Positions 28,727 through 37,650 of a stretch of 64,000 nucleotides of DNA are shown here, piece by piece. This DNA comes from Kocuria rosea. Lineage in GTDB: Bacteria > Actinomycetota > Actinomycetes > Actinomycetales > Micrococcaceae. The notes under the pieces were generated by a model. It saw only the letters and a program-made list of their open reading frames with translations. It was not told where the DNA came from and did not search any database. Position 1 is the stretch's first letter. Each line of letters starts with the position of its first letter. Both the position numbers and the translations under genes were made by a program. The stretch covers positions 3,038,001 to 3,102,000 of the forward strand of contig NZ_CP035103.1 of the NCBI RefSeq assembly GCF_006094695.1, written 5' to 3'.

Positions 28727-29407
28727 TCAGCCCTCGAACTTGTAGCCGAGGCCCCGCACCGTCACGAGGTGCCGCGGGGCGGAGGGATCGGGCTCGATCT
28801 TGGCGCGCAGGCGCTTGACGTGGACGTCGAGGGTCTTGGTGTCCCCCACGTAGTCCGAGCCCCAGACCCGGTCGATGAGCTGCCCTCGGGTCAGCACGCG
28901 CCCGGCGTTGCGCAGCAGCATCTCCAGCAGCTCGAACTCCTTGAGCGGCATGGCCACCCGCTCCCCGTGCACGCTGACCACGTGCCGCTCGATGTCCATC
29001 CGCACGGGACCGGCCTGCACGGTCGCCGAGACGAGCTCCTCGGGCTCTCCCTGCCGGCGCAGGACCGCTCGGATCCGGGCCACGAGCTCCCGGGACGAGT
29101 ACGGCTTGGTGACGTAGTCGTCGGCGCCGAGCTCGAGCCCGACCACCTTGTCGATCTCGGCGTCCTTGGCCGTGAGCATGATGATCGGCACGGAGGAGCG
29201 CTGCCGCACCTGCCGGCACACCTCGGTGCCGGACAGCCCGGGGAGCATGAGGTCCAGCAGCATCAGGTCGGCCCCGGACCGGTCGAACTCCGCCACGGCG
29301 TCCACGCCGTTGTCGACGACCTCCACCTCGAACCCCTCCTTCCCCAGCAGGTAGGAGAGCGGGTCGCTGAGGGACTCCTCGTCCTCGACGATCAGGATGC
29401 GGGTCAC
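28727..29407 (-). CDS. regX3: OmpR-family phosphate-response regulator
   Basis: A 226-residue response regulator: acidic pocket EDEE at 8-11, phosphoacceptor Asp52 in MLLDLMLPG, the conserved Lys in TKPYSS, and a C-terminal winged-helix DNA-binding domain ending in VRGLGYKFEG. The GTG start overlaps the senX3 stop (GTGA), so the kinase and regulator are coupled. With senX3 and phoU adjacent it matches the SenX3-RegX3 phosphate-starvation system. The PHO box at 30732-30775 is its likely target. Confidence 0.92.
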   Translation of the reverse strand: MTRILIVEDEESLSDPLSYLLGKEGFEVEVVDNGVDAVAEFDRSGADLMLLDLMLPGLSGTEVCRQVRQRSSVPIIMLTAKDAEIDKVVGLELGADDYVTKPYSSRELVARIRAVLRRQGEPEELVSATVQAGPVRMDIERHVVSVHGERVAMPLKEFELLEMLLRNAGRVLTRGQLIDRVWGSDYVGDTKTLDVHVKRLRAKIEPDPSAPRHLVTVRGLGYKFEG

Positions 29408-30672
29408 TGTCGGTCCTCCGTGCTCCCGGCGCGCGCCGCGGGGGCGGCGGGCCGTGGGGTCGATGCGTCTGGGCGGGGTGGTGCCTGCTGCGGCACCGGG
29501 CGGGCGGTCGCGCCGGGGGCCGGCTGCGCGGTCCCCCCGGGGTCGTCGGCGCCCTCGATCTGGGGGATGCTGAGGGTGAACGTGGAGCCGCGGCCCGGCT
29601 GCGACCACAGGGTGGCCTCGCCGCCGTGCTGGGACATGACGTGCTTGACGATGCTCAGTCCGAGCCCGGTGCCGCCCGTCCGGCGGGAGCGGGCCGCGTC
29701 CACGCGGTAGAAGCGCTCGAAGATCCGGTCCTGCTCGTCCTCGGGGATGCCCGGGCCCTGGTCGGTCACCGAGATCTGGGCCATCCCGTCCCGCTCCCGG
29801 ACGCCGACGCCCACGCGGGTGCCCTCCGGGGAGTAGTGCACCGCGTTGTCGATGAGGTTGCGCAGCGCGGTGACGAGCAGGTCGGGGTCGCCGAACACGG
29901 GCCGGGTGACGCGCCCGCCCACCGCGATCTCGATGCCCTTGTTCTCGGCCGGGAACCGGTTGCGGTCCACGGCGTCGGCGATCACCTGGTTGAGGTCCAC
30001 GGGCCGGCCCTCGGTGACCACGTCCGCGCCCTGCAGGCGGGAGAGCTCGATGATGTCCTGGACGAGGGCGGTCAGCCGGGCTGACTCCTTGTGCAGGCGC
30101 TGGGCGAAGCGGCGCACGGCCTCCTCGTCCTCGGCCGCGTCCTCGATCGCCTCGGCGAGCAGCCCGATCGCCCCCACGGGGGTCTTCAGCTCGTGCGAGA
30201 CGTTGGCGACGAAGTCGTTGCGGATCGACTGCGCCCGGACGATCTCCGTCTGGTCGTCGGCGAGCAGCAGGATGTACTCCTCCGCGATGGGGGCCACCCG
30301 GACGTCGAGCACCACCGCGCCTGTCTGGAACGGTCCGCGGGACAGCTCGACCCGCCGCTCCTCGATCACGCCGCTGCGCCGGGCCCGGCGGATCATCTCG
30401 AGCATCTGCTCGTGCACCACGGTGTGCCCGCGGACCAGTCCGAAGGCGTAGGCGGCCGGGGAGGCGCGCACCACGCCGTCGACCCCGTCCACCACCACGT
30501 AGGCGCGGCCGATCACCGCGAGCACGTCCGCGGTGCCGTCGGGCAGCGTGGGCTCCTGGACGTCGGCGCGGGCGCGGCGGCCCCGTCCGCTCACCCGGAG
30601 GGCGATCAGACCGCTCACCCCGAGGGCGAAGCCGAGCAGACCCGCGGCGACGGCGATGGCAGTTGGACTCAC
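29404..30672 (-). CDS. senX3: Phosphate sensor histidine kinase
   Basis: A 422-residue kinase: one N-terminal membrane segment (residues 4-26), a PAS-like sensor region, the phosphorylated histidine in NVSHELKTPVG, and an ATP-binding domain with NLIDNA, DQGPGIP and GTGLGLSIVKH. The last 60 residues are Pro/Ala-rich. The GTG at 30672 is leaderless, 6 nt after TAAGCT (30679-30684). It faces phoU across an intergenic PHO box and is translationally coupled to regX3. Confidence 0.93.
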   Translation of the reverse strand: MSPTAIAVAAGLLGFALGVSGLIALRVSGRGRRARADVQEPTLPDGTADVLAVIGRAYVVVDGVDGVVRASPAAYAFGLVRGHTVVHEQMLEMIRRARRSGVIEERRVELSRGPFQTGAVVLDVRVAPIAEEYILLLADDQTEIVRAQSIRNDFVANVSHELKTPVGAIGLLAEAIEDAAEDEEAVRRFAQRLHKESARLTALVQDIIELSRLQGADVVTEGRPVDLNQVIADAVDRNRFPAENKGIEIAVGGRVTRPVFGDPDLLVTALRNLIDNAVHYSPEGTRVGVGVRERDGMAQISVTDQGPGIPEDEQDRIFERFYRVDAARSRRTGGTGLGLSIVKHVMSQHGGEATLWSQPGRGSTFTLSIPQIEGADDPGGTAQPAPGATARPVPQQAPPRPDASTPRPAAPAARAGSTEDRQ

Positions 30673-30731
30673 GGAACCAGCTTAGGCACTCGGGGGCGCG
30701 GGGACCCCGTGCCGGGCGTCACGAGCTACAG

Positions 30732-30775
30732 GTTCAACCAACGTTCATCCTAAGATGAGCGAAAGTTCACTCCTG
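30732..30775 (+). promoter_or_regulatory. PHO box between senX3 and phoU
   Basis: Four 11-bp units begin at 30732, 30743, 30754 and 30765. Units 1, 2 and 4 start GTTCA; unit 3 is degenerate (GATGA). Exact 11-bp phasing of GTTCA units is the signature of PhoP/RegX3-type sites in actinobacteria. A TAAGAT -10 for phoU (30751-30756) lies within the array. Confidence 0.75.
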
Positions 30776-30892
30776 GCTGTGACGGTGGCGGCGGGTGTGC
30801 TCGCACCCGGCCCCCATGTCATCCGTCCCGCTCCGCGCCGCACCCCGGCCGCGGCTGCCGCGGACGCCGCCGCATCTCGAAAGGACGCATCC

Positions 30893-31591
30893 GTGCGCAA
30901 GGTTTTCCAGGCAGAACTCCACCAGGTCGGCGAGGAGCTCATCCAGATCGCGACCCTGGTGCGCGAGGCCCTCGCCCGCGCCAAGGACGCGCTCCTCGAC
31001 GCGGACATCCAGCTCGCCGAGGAGGTCATCTCCAACGACGCCCGGATCGACTTCCTGCAGAACGACCTCGACGAGCGCTCGATCGACATCCTCGCGCTGC
31101 AGAGCCCCGTGGCCTCGGACCTGCGGATGATCGTGGGCGCGCTGCGGATGAGCGCCTCCCTGGAGCGTGCCGGCGACCTCGCCCGGCACCTGGCCCAGGC
31201 GGTGCGCATCCGCTATCCCGAGCCGGTCATCCCCGAGCCGCTCGTGGAGACGTTCACCCGGATGTTCGACCTCGACCTGCAGATCCTGGACCGGGTCATC
31301 CAGGTGCTCCAGACCCGGGACCTCTCCCTCGCCGACGACATCTACTCGCTCAAGGGCGAGGTCAACCAGCTGCACCAGTCCGTCTTCGACGCGCTCGCCG
31401 CGCCGAGCTGGGACTCGTCGGTGCCCACCGCCGTGGACGTCACCCTGTGCTCCCGGTACCTCGAGCGCATCGGGGACCACGGGGTCTCGGTGACCCGCAA
31501 GGTCTCCTACCTGGTGACCGGGGACTGGGTCCCGGCGAGCTCCGACCGCCCCACCGGCCACGGCCACGTGGGCCGCGACGGGGGCGAGTGA
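30893..31591 (+). CDS. phoU: Phosphate signalling protein PhoU
   Basis: A 232-residue protein with two repeated three-helix bundles, each bearing the metal-binding signature: ERAGDLARH and ERIGDHGVS. PhoU dampens the phosphate two-component system and phosphate uptake. The GTG at 30893 has an AAAGGAC site 7 nt upstream, preceded by a leader of about 130 nt from the PHO-box promoter. An in-frame ATG at 30755 lies inside the promoter and is rejected. It diverges from senX3. Confidence 0.92.
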   Translation: MRKVFQAELHQVGEELIQIATLVREALARAKDALLDADIQLAEEVISNDARIDFLQNDLDERSIDILALQSPVASDLRMIVGALRMSASLERAGDLARHLAQAVRIRYPEPVIPEPLVETFTRMFDLDLQILDRVIQVLQTRDLSLADDIYSLKGEVNQLHQSVFDALAAPSWDSSVPTAVDVTLCSRYLERIGDHGVSVTRKVSYLVTGDWVPASSDRPTGHGHVGRDGGE

Positions 31592-31630
31592 GCCCCCGCC
31601 CGGGCGCCGGCCGAGCCGCGCCCGGGCACA

Positions 31631-31675
31631 GGACAGGGGCCGGGTCCACCAGCACGGTGGACCCGGCCCCTGTCC
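31631..31675. terminator. Bidirectional terminator phoU/gpmA
   Basis: 20-bp perfect stem (31631-31650 with 31656-31675), 5-nt loop, between convergent genes. Confidence 0.9.
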
Positions 31676-31696
31676 GTGGGCGGGAGCCTTCCGGGA

Positions 31697-32455
31697 CTAC
31701 TTCTTGCCCTGGTTGGCGACCGCCTGGATCGAGCTCGCGGCGGCCTCGGGGTCGAGGTACTCGCCGCCGGCCACGAGCGGGCGGAGGTTCTCGTCGAGCT
31801 CGTAGTAGAGCGGGATGCCCGTGGGGATGTTCAGCGCCGCGATGTCCTCGTCCGAGATGCCGTCGAGGTGCTTCACCAGGGCGCGCAGGGAGTTGCCGTG
31901 GGCCGCGACGATGACGGTCCGGCCGGCCTGCAGATCGGGGACGATCTCCTGCTCCCAGTACGGCATGAAGCGGTCCAGGACGTCCTTGAGGCACTCGGTG
32001 CGGGGCGCGTCCGGCACGTCCGCGTAGCGGGGGTCGCCGGCCTGCGAGAACTCGGACGAGTCCTCCAGCTCGGGCGGCGGGACGTCGTAGGAGCGGCGCC
32101 AGGTCATGAACTGCTCGTCGCCGTACTCGTCGCGGACCTGGGTCTTGTCCTTGCCCTGCAGCGCACCGTAGTGGCGCTCGTTGAGCCGCCACGACCGCTT
32201 CACGGGGATCCAGTGCCGGTCCGCCCGGTCCAGCGCGAGGTGGGCGGTGGTGATGGCCCGGCGCAGGAGCGAGGTGTGCAGGACGTCCGGGGCGATCCCC
32301 TTCTCGACGAGCAGCTCACCGCCGCGGACGGCCTCCTCCCGCCCCTTCTCGGTCAGGTCCACGTCCACCCACCCGGTGAACAGGTTCTTCTCGTTCCAGT
32401 CGGACTGTCCGTGCCGGAGCAGGACGAGCTTGTGCGGTGCTGATTCGGTAGCCAT
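31697..32455 (-). CDS. gpmA: 2,3-bisphosphoglycerate-dependent phosphoglycerate mutase
   Basis: A 252-residue mutase of glycolysis. The phosphohistidine motif is [11 protein letters not shown], followed by [24 protein letters not shown] and [10 protein letters not shown] with the second histidine. ATG at 32455 has no ribosome site; AAGAAT ends 6 nt before it, possibly a weak leaderless promoter. phoU converges from the other side. Confidence 0.95.
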   Translation of the reverse strand: MATESAPHKLVLLRHGQSDWNEKNLFTGWVDVDLTEKGREEAVRGGELLVEKGIAPDVLHTSLLRRAITTAHLALDRADRHWIPVKRSWRLNERHYGALQGKDKTQVRDEYGDEQFMTWRRSYDVPPPELEDSSEFSQAGDPRYADVPDAPRTECLKDVLDRFMPYWEQEIVPDLQAGRTVIVAAHGNSLRALVKHLDGISDEDIAALNIPTGIPLYYELDENLRPLVAGGEYLDPEAAASSIQAVANQGKK

Positions 32456-32545
32456 GGGGCCATTCTTCCACCCGGGCGGCGGCGCGGGACAAGCCGGCGT
32501 CACGGGCGCCCCGTGTCGCGGGGCCGGGCGCCGCGCGCCCGGCGG

Positions 32546-32860
32546 TCACCAGTTGTTGGGGCCCTTGGACTCCAGGCCCACGGCCGGGCGGACGTCGGCC
32601 AGGTAGACCCCCACGGCCGTGCCCGCGATGAGCAGGACGAACAGGCTGGGCCGCAGCAGCATCAGCGTGAAGACCGTGAACGCGAGGGAGCCGCCCGTGA
32701 GCGCGAGCCAGAAGCCCTTCGTGCGCTTGAAGGCGCGCTGGAACTGCACCGGCGCCTTGGTCAGGCAGTCCACGAAGGCCCACACGGCCAGGCCGGCGAC
32801 GACCAGCGCCAGCGCGATGTCGATGAAGCGCACGAGTAAGAAGACCCAGGGAATGTCCAC
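32546..32860 (-). CDS. DUF2516 membrane protein
   Basis: 104 residues with three predicted membrane segments (about 4-28, 52-70 and 72-88). It fits the DUF2516 family of small actinobacterial membrane proteins, whose function is unknown. The leaderless GTG at 32860 follows TAGGCT (32868-32873) by 7 nt, and the TAG of that -10 is also the stop codon of the upstream gene. Confidence 0.8.
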   Translation of the reverse strand: MDIPWVFLLVRFIDIALALVVAGLAVWAFVDCLTKAPVQFQRAFKRTKGFWLALTGGSLAFTVFTLMLLRPSLFVLLIAGTAVGVYLADVRPAVGLESKGPNNW

Positions 32861-32870
32861 GCCGCCCAGC

Positions 32871-34040
32871 CTACCGGTCGATCGCGCACAGGACGCGGTC
32901 GAGGTCCTCCCAGAGGTCCTCGACGTTCTCGATGCCCACCGACAGGCGCAGCAGCGTCTCCGGGACGCTGGGCGGCTCCTCGTGGTGCCGCCGCCGCCGC
33001 TCGATCAGCGACTCCACCCCGCCGAGCGAGGTCGCGGGGGTCCACACGCGCAGGGCGTCCACGGCCGCCTCGACGGCGGCGACGTCCCCCGCGGGCACGA
33101 TCGCCACGATCGAGCCGAAGCCGTCCATCTGCGCGGCGGCACGGGCGTGCCCGGGGTCCCCGGGCAGGCCCGGGTAGCGGACCTCGCGCACGGCCGGGTG
33201 CTGCTGGAGGCGGCGGGCGAGCTCCCCAGCGGTGGCCGCGGAGCGCTCGACCCGCACCGCCAGGGTGCGCATCCCCCGCAGCGCGAGCCACGCCTCGAAC
33301 GGGCCCGGGACCGCGCCGTGCAGGGAGCGGTGCCCCTTCAGCCGGGTCCGCAGGGCAGGGTCGGAGGTGACGGCGGCCCCCAGGACGACGTCGGAGTGCC
33401 CCGCCAGGTACTTGGTCACGGAGTGCACCACGATGTCGGCGCCGTGCTCCAGCGGTCGCTGGAGCAGCGGGGTGGCGAAGGTGTTGTCCACGCACGTGAG
33501 CACGCCGCGCTCGCGGGCCGCCGCGAGCAGCGCGGGGAGGTCGGCGACCTCCAGCATGGGGTTGGTGGGGCTCTCGAGCCAGAGCAGGTCGGCGGCGTCG
33601 AGCGCGGCCACCACGTCCTCGGTGTCCGTGACGTCCACGGTCCGCACGGTGAGCAGCCCGCGGGACTCGAGGTCCGCGGCCAGGGCCAGGGAGCCCTGGT
33701 AGCTGTGCCGGGGCAGCACCAGGCGGCCGCCCGCCGGGACGAGCGAGAGCACCGACGCGACGGCGGCCAGTCCCGAGGCGTAGGCCAGTGCGGGGAGCTC
33801 CGCCCGCTCGAGCCGCGCCAGCACGTCCTCGAGGTCCTCCCACGTGGGGTTGCTGAACCGCCCGTAGGTGCGGTCCTCGGCGTCGAGCCCGGCGGAGCCC
33901 CGGTAGGTGGAGGTGAGGACGATGGACGGGCCGACCGGCGCGTCGTGCTCCGGTGCGGGCCGCCCGCCCGCGACCAGCACGGTGTCCGGGCGGAGGTCGG
34001 TGGAGCCGTGGGCGGGCGGGGTCTCGGGGCGCGCAGTCAT
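32871..34040 (-). CDS. Cys/Met-metabolism PLP-dependent enzyme (cystathionine gamma-synthase/lyase-like)
   Basis: A 389-residue fold-type I enzyme. It has YGRFSNPTWEDLE near the N-terminus, ASGLAAV, DNTFATPLLQRPLEHGADIV and the pyridoxal lysine in HSVTKYLAGHSD. The C-terminal SLGGVESLIERR segment is typical of the trans-sulfuration family. Whether it acts as gamma-synthase, lyase or a related enzyme cannot be told. The leaderless ATG at 34040 follows TAGCCT (34047-34052) by 6 nt. It diverges from tmk, which has the same arrangement. Confidence 0.88.
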   Translation of the reverse strand: MTARPETPPAHGSTDLRPDTVLVAGGRPAPEHDAPVGPSIVLTSTYRGSAGLDAEDRTYGRFSNPTWEDLEDVLARLERAELPALAYASGLAAVASVLSLVPAGGRLVLPRHSYQGSLALAADLESRGLLTVRTVDVTDTEDVVAALDAADLLWLESPTNPMLEVADLPALLAAARERGVLTCVDNTFATPLLQRPLEHGADIVVHSVTKYLAGHSDVVLGAAVTSDPALRTRLKGHRSLHGAVPGPFEAWLALRGMRTLAVRVERSAATAGELARRLQQHPAVREVRYPGLPGDPGHARAAAQMDGFGSIVAIVPAGDVAAVEAAVDALRVWTPATSLGGVESLIERRRRHHEEPPSVPETLLRLSVGIENVEDLWEDLDRVLCAIDR

Positions 34041-34046
34041 GGTTCC

Positions 34047-34115
34047 AGGCTATCGGCCCGCGGCGTCCCCAGCCGCGCGCGCACCGGCGGCGCTGTCCGC
34101 GCGGGTGGATAGGCT
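34047..34115. promoter_or_regulatory. Paired leaderless promoters of the PLP enzyme and tmk
   Basis: TAGCCT (minus, 34047-34052) and TAGGCT (plus, 34110-34115) each end 6 nt before their start codons, with 57 nt between the two boxes. Neither gene has a ribosome site. Confidence 0.65.
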
Positions 34116-34121
34116 GGGACC

Positions 34122-34841
34122 GTGACCTCCCGACCGGCCCCCGCCCCGCCGCCCGCCTCCGCCGCGGCGTCCTCCCCCGCGCCGTCCGGGCGCGGGCTCT
34201 TCGTGGTGTTCGAGGGCGGGGACGGCGCCGGGAAGTCCACCCAGGTCGGCCTGCTCGTGGACGCCCTGCGCGCCGAGGGGCACGACACCCTGCGCACCCG
34301 GGAGCCCGGGGGGACCCCGCTGGGCGAGAGGGTGCGCGAGCTCGTGCTGGACCCGGCGCACGGGCCCGTCGACGCCCGCGCCGAGGCCCTGCTCTTCGCC
34401 GCGGCCCGCGCCGCCCACGTCGCCCAGCTCATCCGCCCCGCGCTCGCCGCCGGCCGGACCGTGGTCTGCGACCGCTTCGCCGACTCCTCCGCCGCCTACC
34501 AGGGCGCCGGGCGCGGCCTCGGCCTGGACCGCGTCGCGGAGCTCAACGCGTGGGCCACGGCCGGGCTCGTCCCGGACCTCACCGTGCTGCTCGACGTCCC
34601 GGCCGGCACGGGACGGACCCGCCGGGAGGCCCGGGACGGCACCGCGGGCGACCGCCTGGAGACAGAGCCCGACGCCTTCCACGACGCGAACCGGGCGGCG
34701 TTCCTCGAGCTCGCCGGCCGGGCTCCGGAGCGCTACCTGGTGCTCGACGCCACCCGGCCGGCAGGGGAGCTCTCGGCCGCCGTGCGCGAGCGCCTCACCG
34801 GGCTCGCCCGCTCCGCCCGGGCCGCGGAGGTGGGCGCGTGA
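34122..34841 (+). CDS. tmk: Thymidylate kinase
   Basis: A 239-residue dTMP kinase: P-loop FEGGDGAGKST (about 29-39), REPGGTPLGE and CDRFADSSAAYQG. The first ~22 residues are Pro/Ala/Ser-rich. It makes dTDP for DNA synthesis. Leaderless GTG at 34122. Its stop overlaps the holB GTG (GTGA), a common tmk-holB pairing in bacteria. Confidence 0.94.
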   Translation: MTSRPAPAPPPASAAASSPAPSGRGLFVVFEGGDGAGKSTQVGLLVDALRAEGHDTLRTREPGGTPLGERVRELVLDPAHGPVDARAEALLFAAARAAHVAQLIRPALAAGRTVVCDRFADSSAAYQGAGRGLGLDRVAELNAWATAGLVPDLTVLLDVPAGTGRTRREARDGTAGDRLETEPDAFHDANRAAFLELAGRAPERYLVLDATRPAGELSAAVRERLTGLARSARAAEVGA

Positions 34842-35977
34842 GCGTGTGGGACCAGCTGCTGGGCCAGGACGCCGTGGTGGCGCAGCTGCGGCGCGCCGCC
34901 CAGGAGGACCGGCCCACCCACGCCTGGCTGTTCACCGGTCCGCCCGGCTCGGGGCGCTCCAACGCGGCGCTCGCGTTCGCCGCGGCCCTGCTGTGCGAGC
35001 AGGAGGACCCCGCCGAGCGCGGGTGCGGGCAGTGCCACGCGTGCCGCACGGTCCTGGCCAGCTCGCACGCGGACCTCACCCACTTCGTCACGGAGAACCC
35101 GCAGATCACCATCGAGGAGGCCCGCGAGCTCGTGGTCCGCGCCCAGGACCGGCCCTCGGTGGGCCGCTGGCGCGTCATGGTGGTCGAGGACGCCGACCGC
35201 ATGGCGGAGCGCACCTCGAACGTGATGCTCAAGGCCATCGAGGAGCCCCCGCCCAACACCATCTGGCTGCTGTGCGCCCCGAGCCCGATGGACGTGCTCG
35301 TGACCATCCGCTCCCGCTGCCGCCCGGCCACGCTGAAGGTGCCCGCCGTGGAGGACGTGGCCGAGCTGCTGATCCGCCGGCACGGGGTGCCCCGGCAGCG
35401 CGCGGAGGAGAGCGCCCGGCTGGCGCAGTCCCACGTGGGGATCGCGAAGCGGCTCGCCCTCTACGACGACGCCCGCACCCGGCGGCAGGAGGTCGTGTCC
35501 ATGCCGCTGAAGCTGTCCGGGGTGCCGGACGCCGTGCGCGCCGCGGACCGGCTGCACAAGATCGCCGTGGAGGAGTCCCAGGCGGACGCCGAGTCCCGCA
35601 ACGAGGCGGAGCGCAAGCAGCTGCTCGTGGCCCTGGGCGCGCCGGAGTCCGGACGGGTGCCGCCGGCCATCCGCGGAGCCCTCAACCGGCTCGAGGCCGA
35701 CCAGAAGCGCCGGTCCCGGCGGATCCAGACGGACACCCTCGACCGCTTCCTCATCGACCTCACCACCTTCTACCGCGACGTCCTGACCCTCCAGCTGCGC
35801 ACGGGCTCCGCCCTGGTCAACGAGCACCTGGCCCAGCAGCTGCAGGACCACGCGTCCAACTCGACCCCCGAGCGGACGCTGCACCGCATCGACGTGATCA
35901 GCCGGACCCGGGACCGGATCCGCACCAACGTCAGCGCGCAGCTGGCCTTCGAAGCCATGGCCGTCTCCCTGCTCTGA
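34838..35977 (+). CDS. holB: DNA polymerase III delta' subunit
   Basis: A 379-residue clamp-loader subunit. It begins WDQLLGQDAVVAQL and has GPPGSGRS where a Walker A would be; arginine replaces lysine, as expected for delta', which does not bind ATP. Zinc cysteines are in LLCEQ and CGQCHAC, followed by VVEDADRM, a sensor region with RSRC, and a C-terminal helical domain. GTG overlaps the tmk stop. The SRC arginine-finger motif is intact. Confidence 0.92.
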   Translation: MSVWDQLLGQDAVVAQLRRAAQEDRPTHAWLFTGPPGSGRSNAALAFAAALLCEQEDPAERGCGQCHACRTVLASSHADLTHFVTENPQITIEEARELVVRAQDRPSVGRWRVMVVEDADRMAERTSNVMLKAIEEPPPNTIWLLCAPSPMDVLVTIRSRCRPATLKVPAVEDVAELLIRRHGVPRQRAEESARLAQSHVGIAKRLALYDDARTRRQEVVSMPLKLSGVPDAVRAADRLHKIAVEESQADAESRNEAERKQLLVALGAPESGRVPPAIRGALNRLEADQKRRSRRIQTDTLDRFLIDLTTFYRDVLTLQLRTGSALVNEHLAQQLQDHASNSTPERTLHRIDVISRTRDRIRTNVSAQLAFEAMAVSLL

Positions 35978-36020
35978 CCCCGGCCCCGACCCCCATCCCC
36001 CCACCCCCTCGAGGAGCCCC

Positions 36021-37610
36021 ATGACCCGCCGTGCCGCCCCCTCACGCCGCGCCCTCCTGCCCGTCACGGCCGCGCTGGCCGCGACCGGCCTGCTCCTGAG
36101 CGGCTGCTCGTCCCTGGGGGCCGGCGCCACGGGCGAGCCGACCTCCGGGGGCGCCACCGGCGCCGTCGTCGAGGGCACCCCCGAGGAGCTCCAGCGCTAC
36201 TACACGCAGACCGTCGCCTGGGAGGACTGCACGTTCGAGGTAAAGACCAACGGCGCGCAGGACGACCTCCAGTGCGCCGACGTCGAGGTGCCCCTCGACT
36301 ACGCCGACCCCGGCGGGGCGACCACCACCGTGGTGATGTCCCGCCTGCCCGCAGGCGGGGACGCCCGCGGCAGCCTGCTCCTCAACCCCGGCGGGCCCGG
36401 CGCCTCCGGGGTGGACGCGATGCTCTACGCGCAGTACACGGTCACCGGCGACGTGCGCGAGGCCTACGACGTCGTGGGCTTCGACCCGCGCGGGGTGAGC
36501 CGCTCCGAGGGCATCGAGTGCCTCGACGACGCAGAGCTGGACGCGTGGCGCGCCGAGCCGATGTTCGACCCCGAGGAGCAGCCGGTCGAGCAGATCCAGG
36601 AGGAGTACGAGCAGCTCGGCGCCGCGTGCGTGCAGGACTCCGGCGAGCTCGTGGCGCAGATGGACACCGTGAGCGCCGCCCGGGACATGGACGTGCTCCG
36701 GGCCGTGCTCGGCGACGAGCGGACGACCTACCTGGGCTTCTCCTACGGCACCCACCTCGGCGCGGTGTACGCCGACCTGTTCCCCGACCGGGTCGGCCGG
36801 CTCGTGCTCGACGGCGGCGTGGACCCCACCCTGAGCGACATGGAGGCCACCGCCGACCAGGCCGAGGGCTTCGAGGACAACCTGCGCCACTGGGTGCAGC
36901 AGTGCCAGTTCGAGATCCGGGACTGCGTGGTGGCCGACGTCTCCACGGACGAGGCGATGACCCGGATCCAGGAGCTCATCGCCTCCGTCGAGGAGGAGAC
37001 CGTGACCGCCGCCGACGGCCGGCGGGTCACCGCCACCAACGTGGTCGAGGGCATCCTGGGGCCCCTCTACGCGACCACCGGCTACGAGACGCTCAACGAG
37101 TCCCTGGGCGCCGCCTTCGACGGCGACTTCTCCGCGCTGCTCGCCCAGTCGGACGCCACGCACGGGCGCGACGCCGAGGGCCGGTACACGAGCAACACCA
37201 CCATGGCGTTCACGGCCGTGAACTGCCTCGACCGGCCCGACGGGACGGTCACGGCGGAGCAGATGGCTCAGCACCAGGAGGAGCTCGAGCGGGTCGCCCC
37301 GACCTTCGGCCCGTACCTGGGCTACGGCGACGCAGCGTGCCAGGGATGGCCGGTCGACCCGGCGGGCCTGCCGGAGCCGCTCGACGCCGCCGGCGCCGAT
37401 CCCGTCCTCGTGGTGGGCACCACCCACGACCCCGCGACCCCCTACCACTGGTCCGAGGCCCTCGTGGAGCAGCTCGACAGCGCCCGGCTGCTGACCTACG
37501 ACAGCTACGGCCACACCGCCTACACGGCCGGCAACCGCTGCGTGCAGGACGCCGTGGACGCCTACCTGCTGGAGGGCGAGCTCCCCGCGGAGGGGACGAC
37601 CTGCTCCTGA
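36021..37610 (+). CDS. Secreted lipoprotein alpha/beta hydrolase (tripeptidyl-aminopeptidase type)
   Basis: A 529-residue protein. The signal peptide has a LLLSGCSS lipobox, so it is anchored outside the membrane. The fold shows NPGGPGASG (oxyanion side), GFDPRGVS, the nucleophile in GFSYGTHLG, and a C-terminal TAP-like domain with TTHDPATPY and the final histidine in YGHTAY. Such enzymes release N-terminal tripeptides or act as esterases. ATG at 36021 follows GAGGAG. It sits 43 nt after holB and may be read from the same transcript. Confidence 0.88.
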   Translation: MTRRAAPSRRALLPVTAALAATGLLLSGCSSLGAGATGEPTSGGATGAVVEGTPEELQRYYTQTVAWEDCTFEVKTNGAQDDLQCADVEVPLDYADPGGATTTVVMSRLPAGGDARGSLLLNPGGPGASGVDAMLYAQYTVTGDVREAYDVVGFDPRGVSRSEGIECLDDAELDAWRAEPMFDPEEQPVEQIQEEYEQLGAACVQDSGELVAQMDTVSAARDMDVLRAVLGDERTTYLGFSYGTHLGAVYADLFPDRVGRLVLDGGVDPTLSDMEATADQAEGFEDNLRHWVQQCQFEIRDCVVADVSTDEAMTRIQELIASVEEETVTAADGRRVTATNVVEGILGPLYATTGYETLNESLGAAFDGDFSALLAQSDATHGRDAEGRYTSNTTMAFTAVNCLDRPDGTVTAEQMAQHQEELERVAPTFGPYLGYGDAACQGWPVDPAGLPEPLDAAGADPVLVVGTTHDPATPYHWSEALVEQLDSARLLTYDSYGHTAYTAGNRCVQDAVDAYLLEGELPAEGTTCS

Positions 37611-37650
37611 TCCGCCGCGACCCGGGCGACCGGTGCCGGCACGGTGGGCG

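Noticed and set aside
30755..30892. N-terminal extension of PhoU from ATG 30755
   Set aside because: The ATG overlaps the PHO box and -10. PhoU homology starts at 30893, which has a ribosome site.
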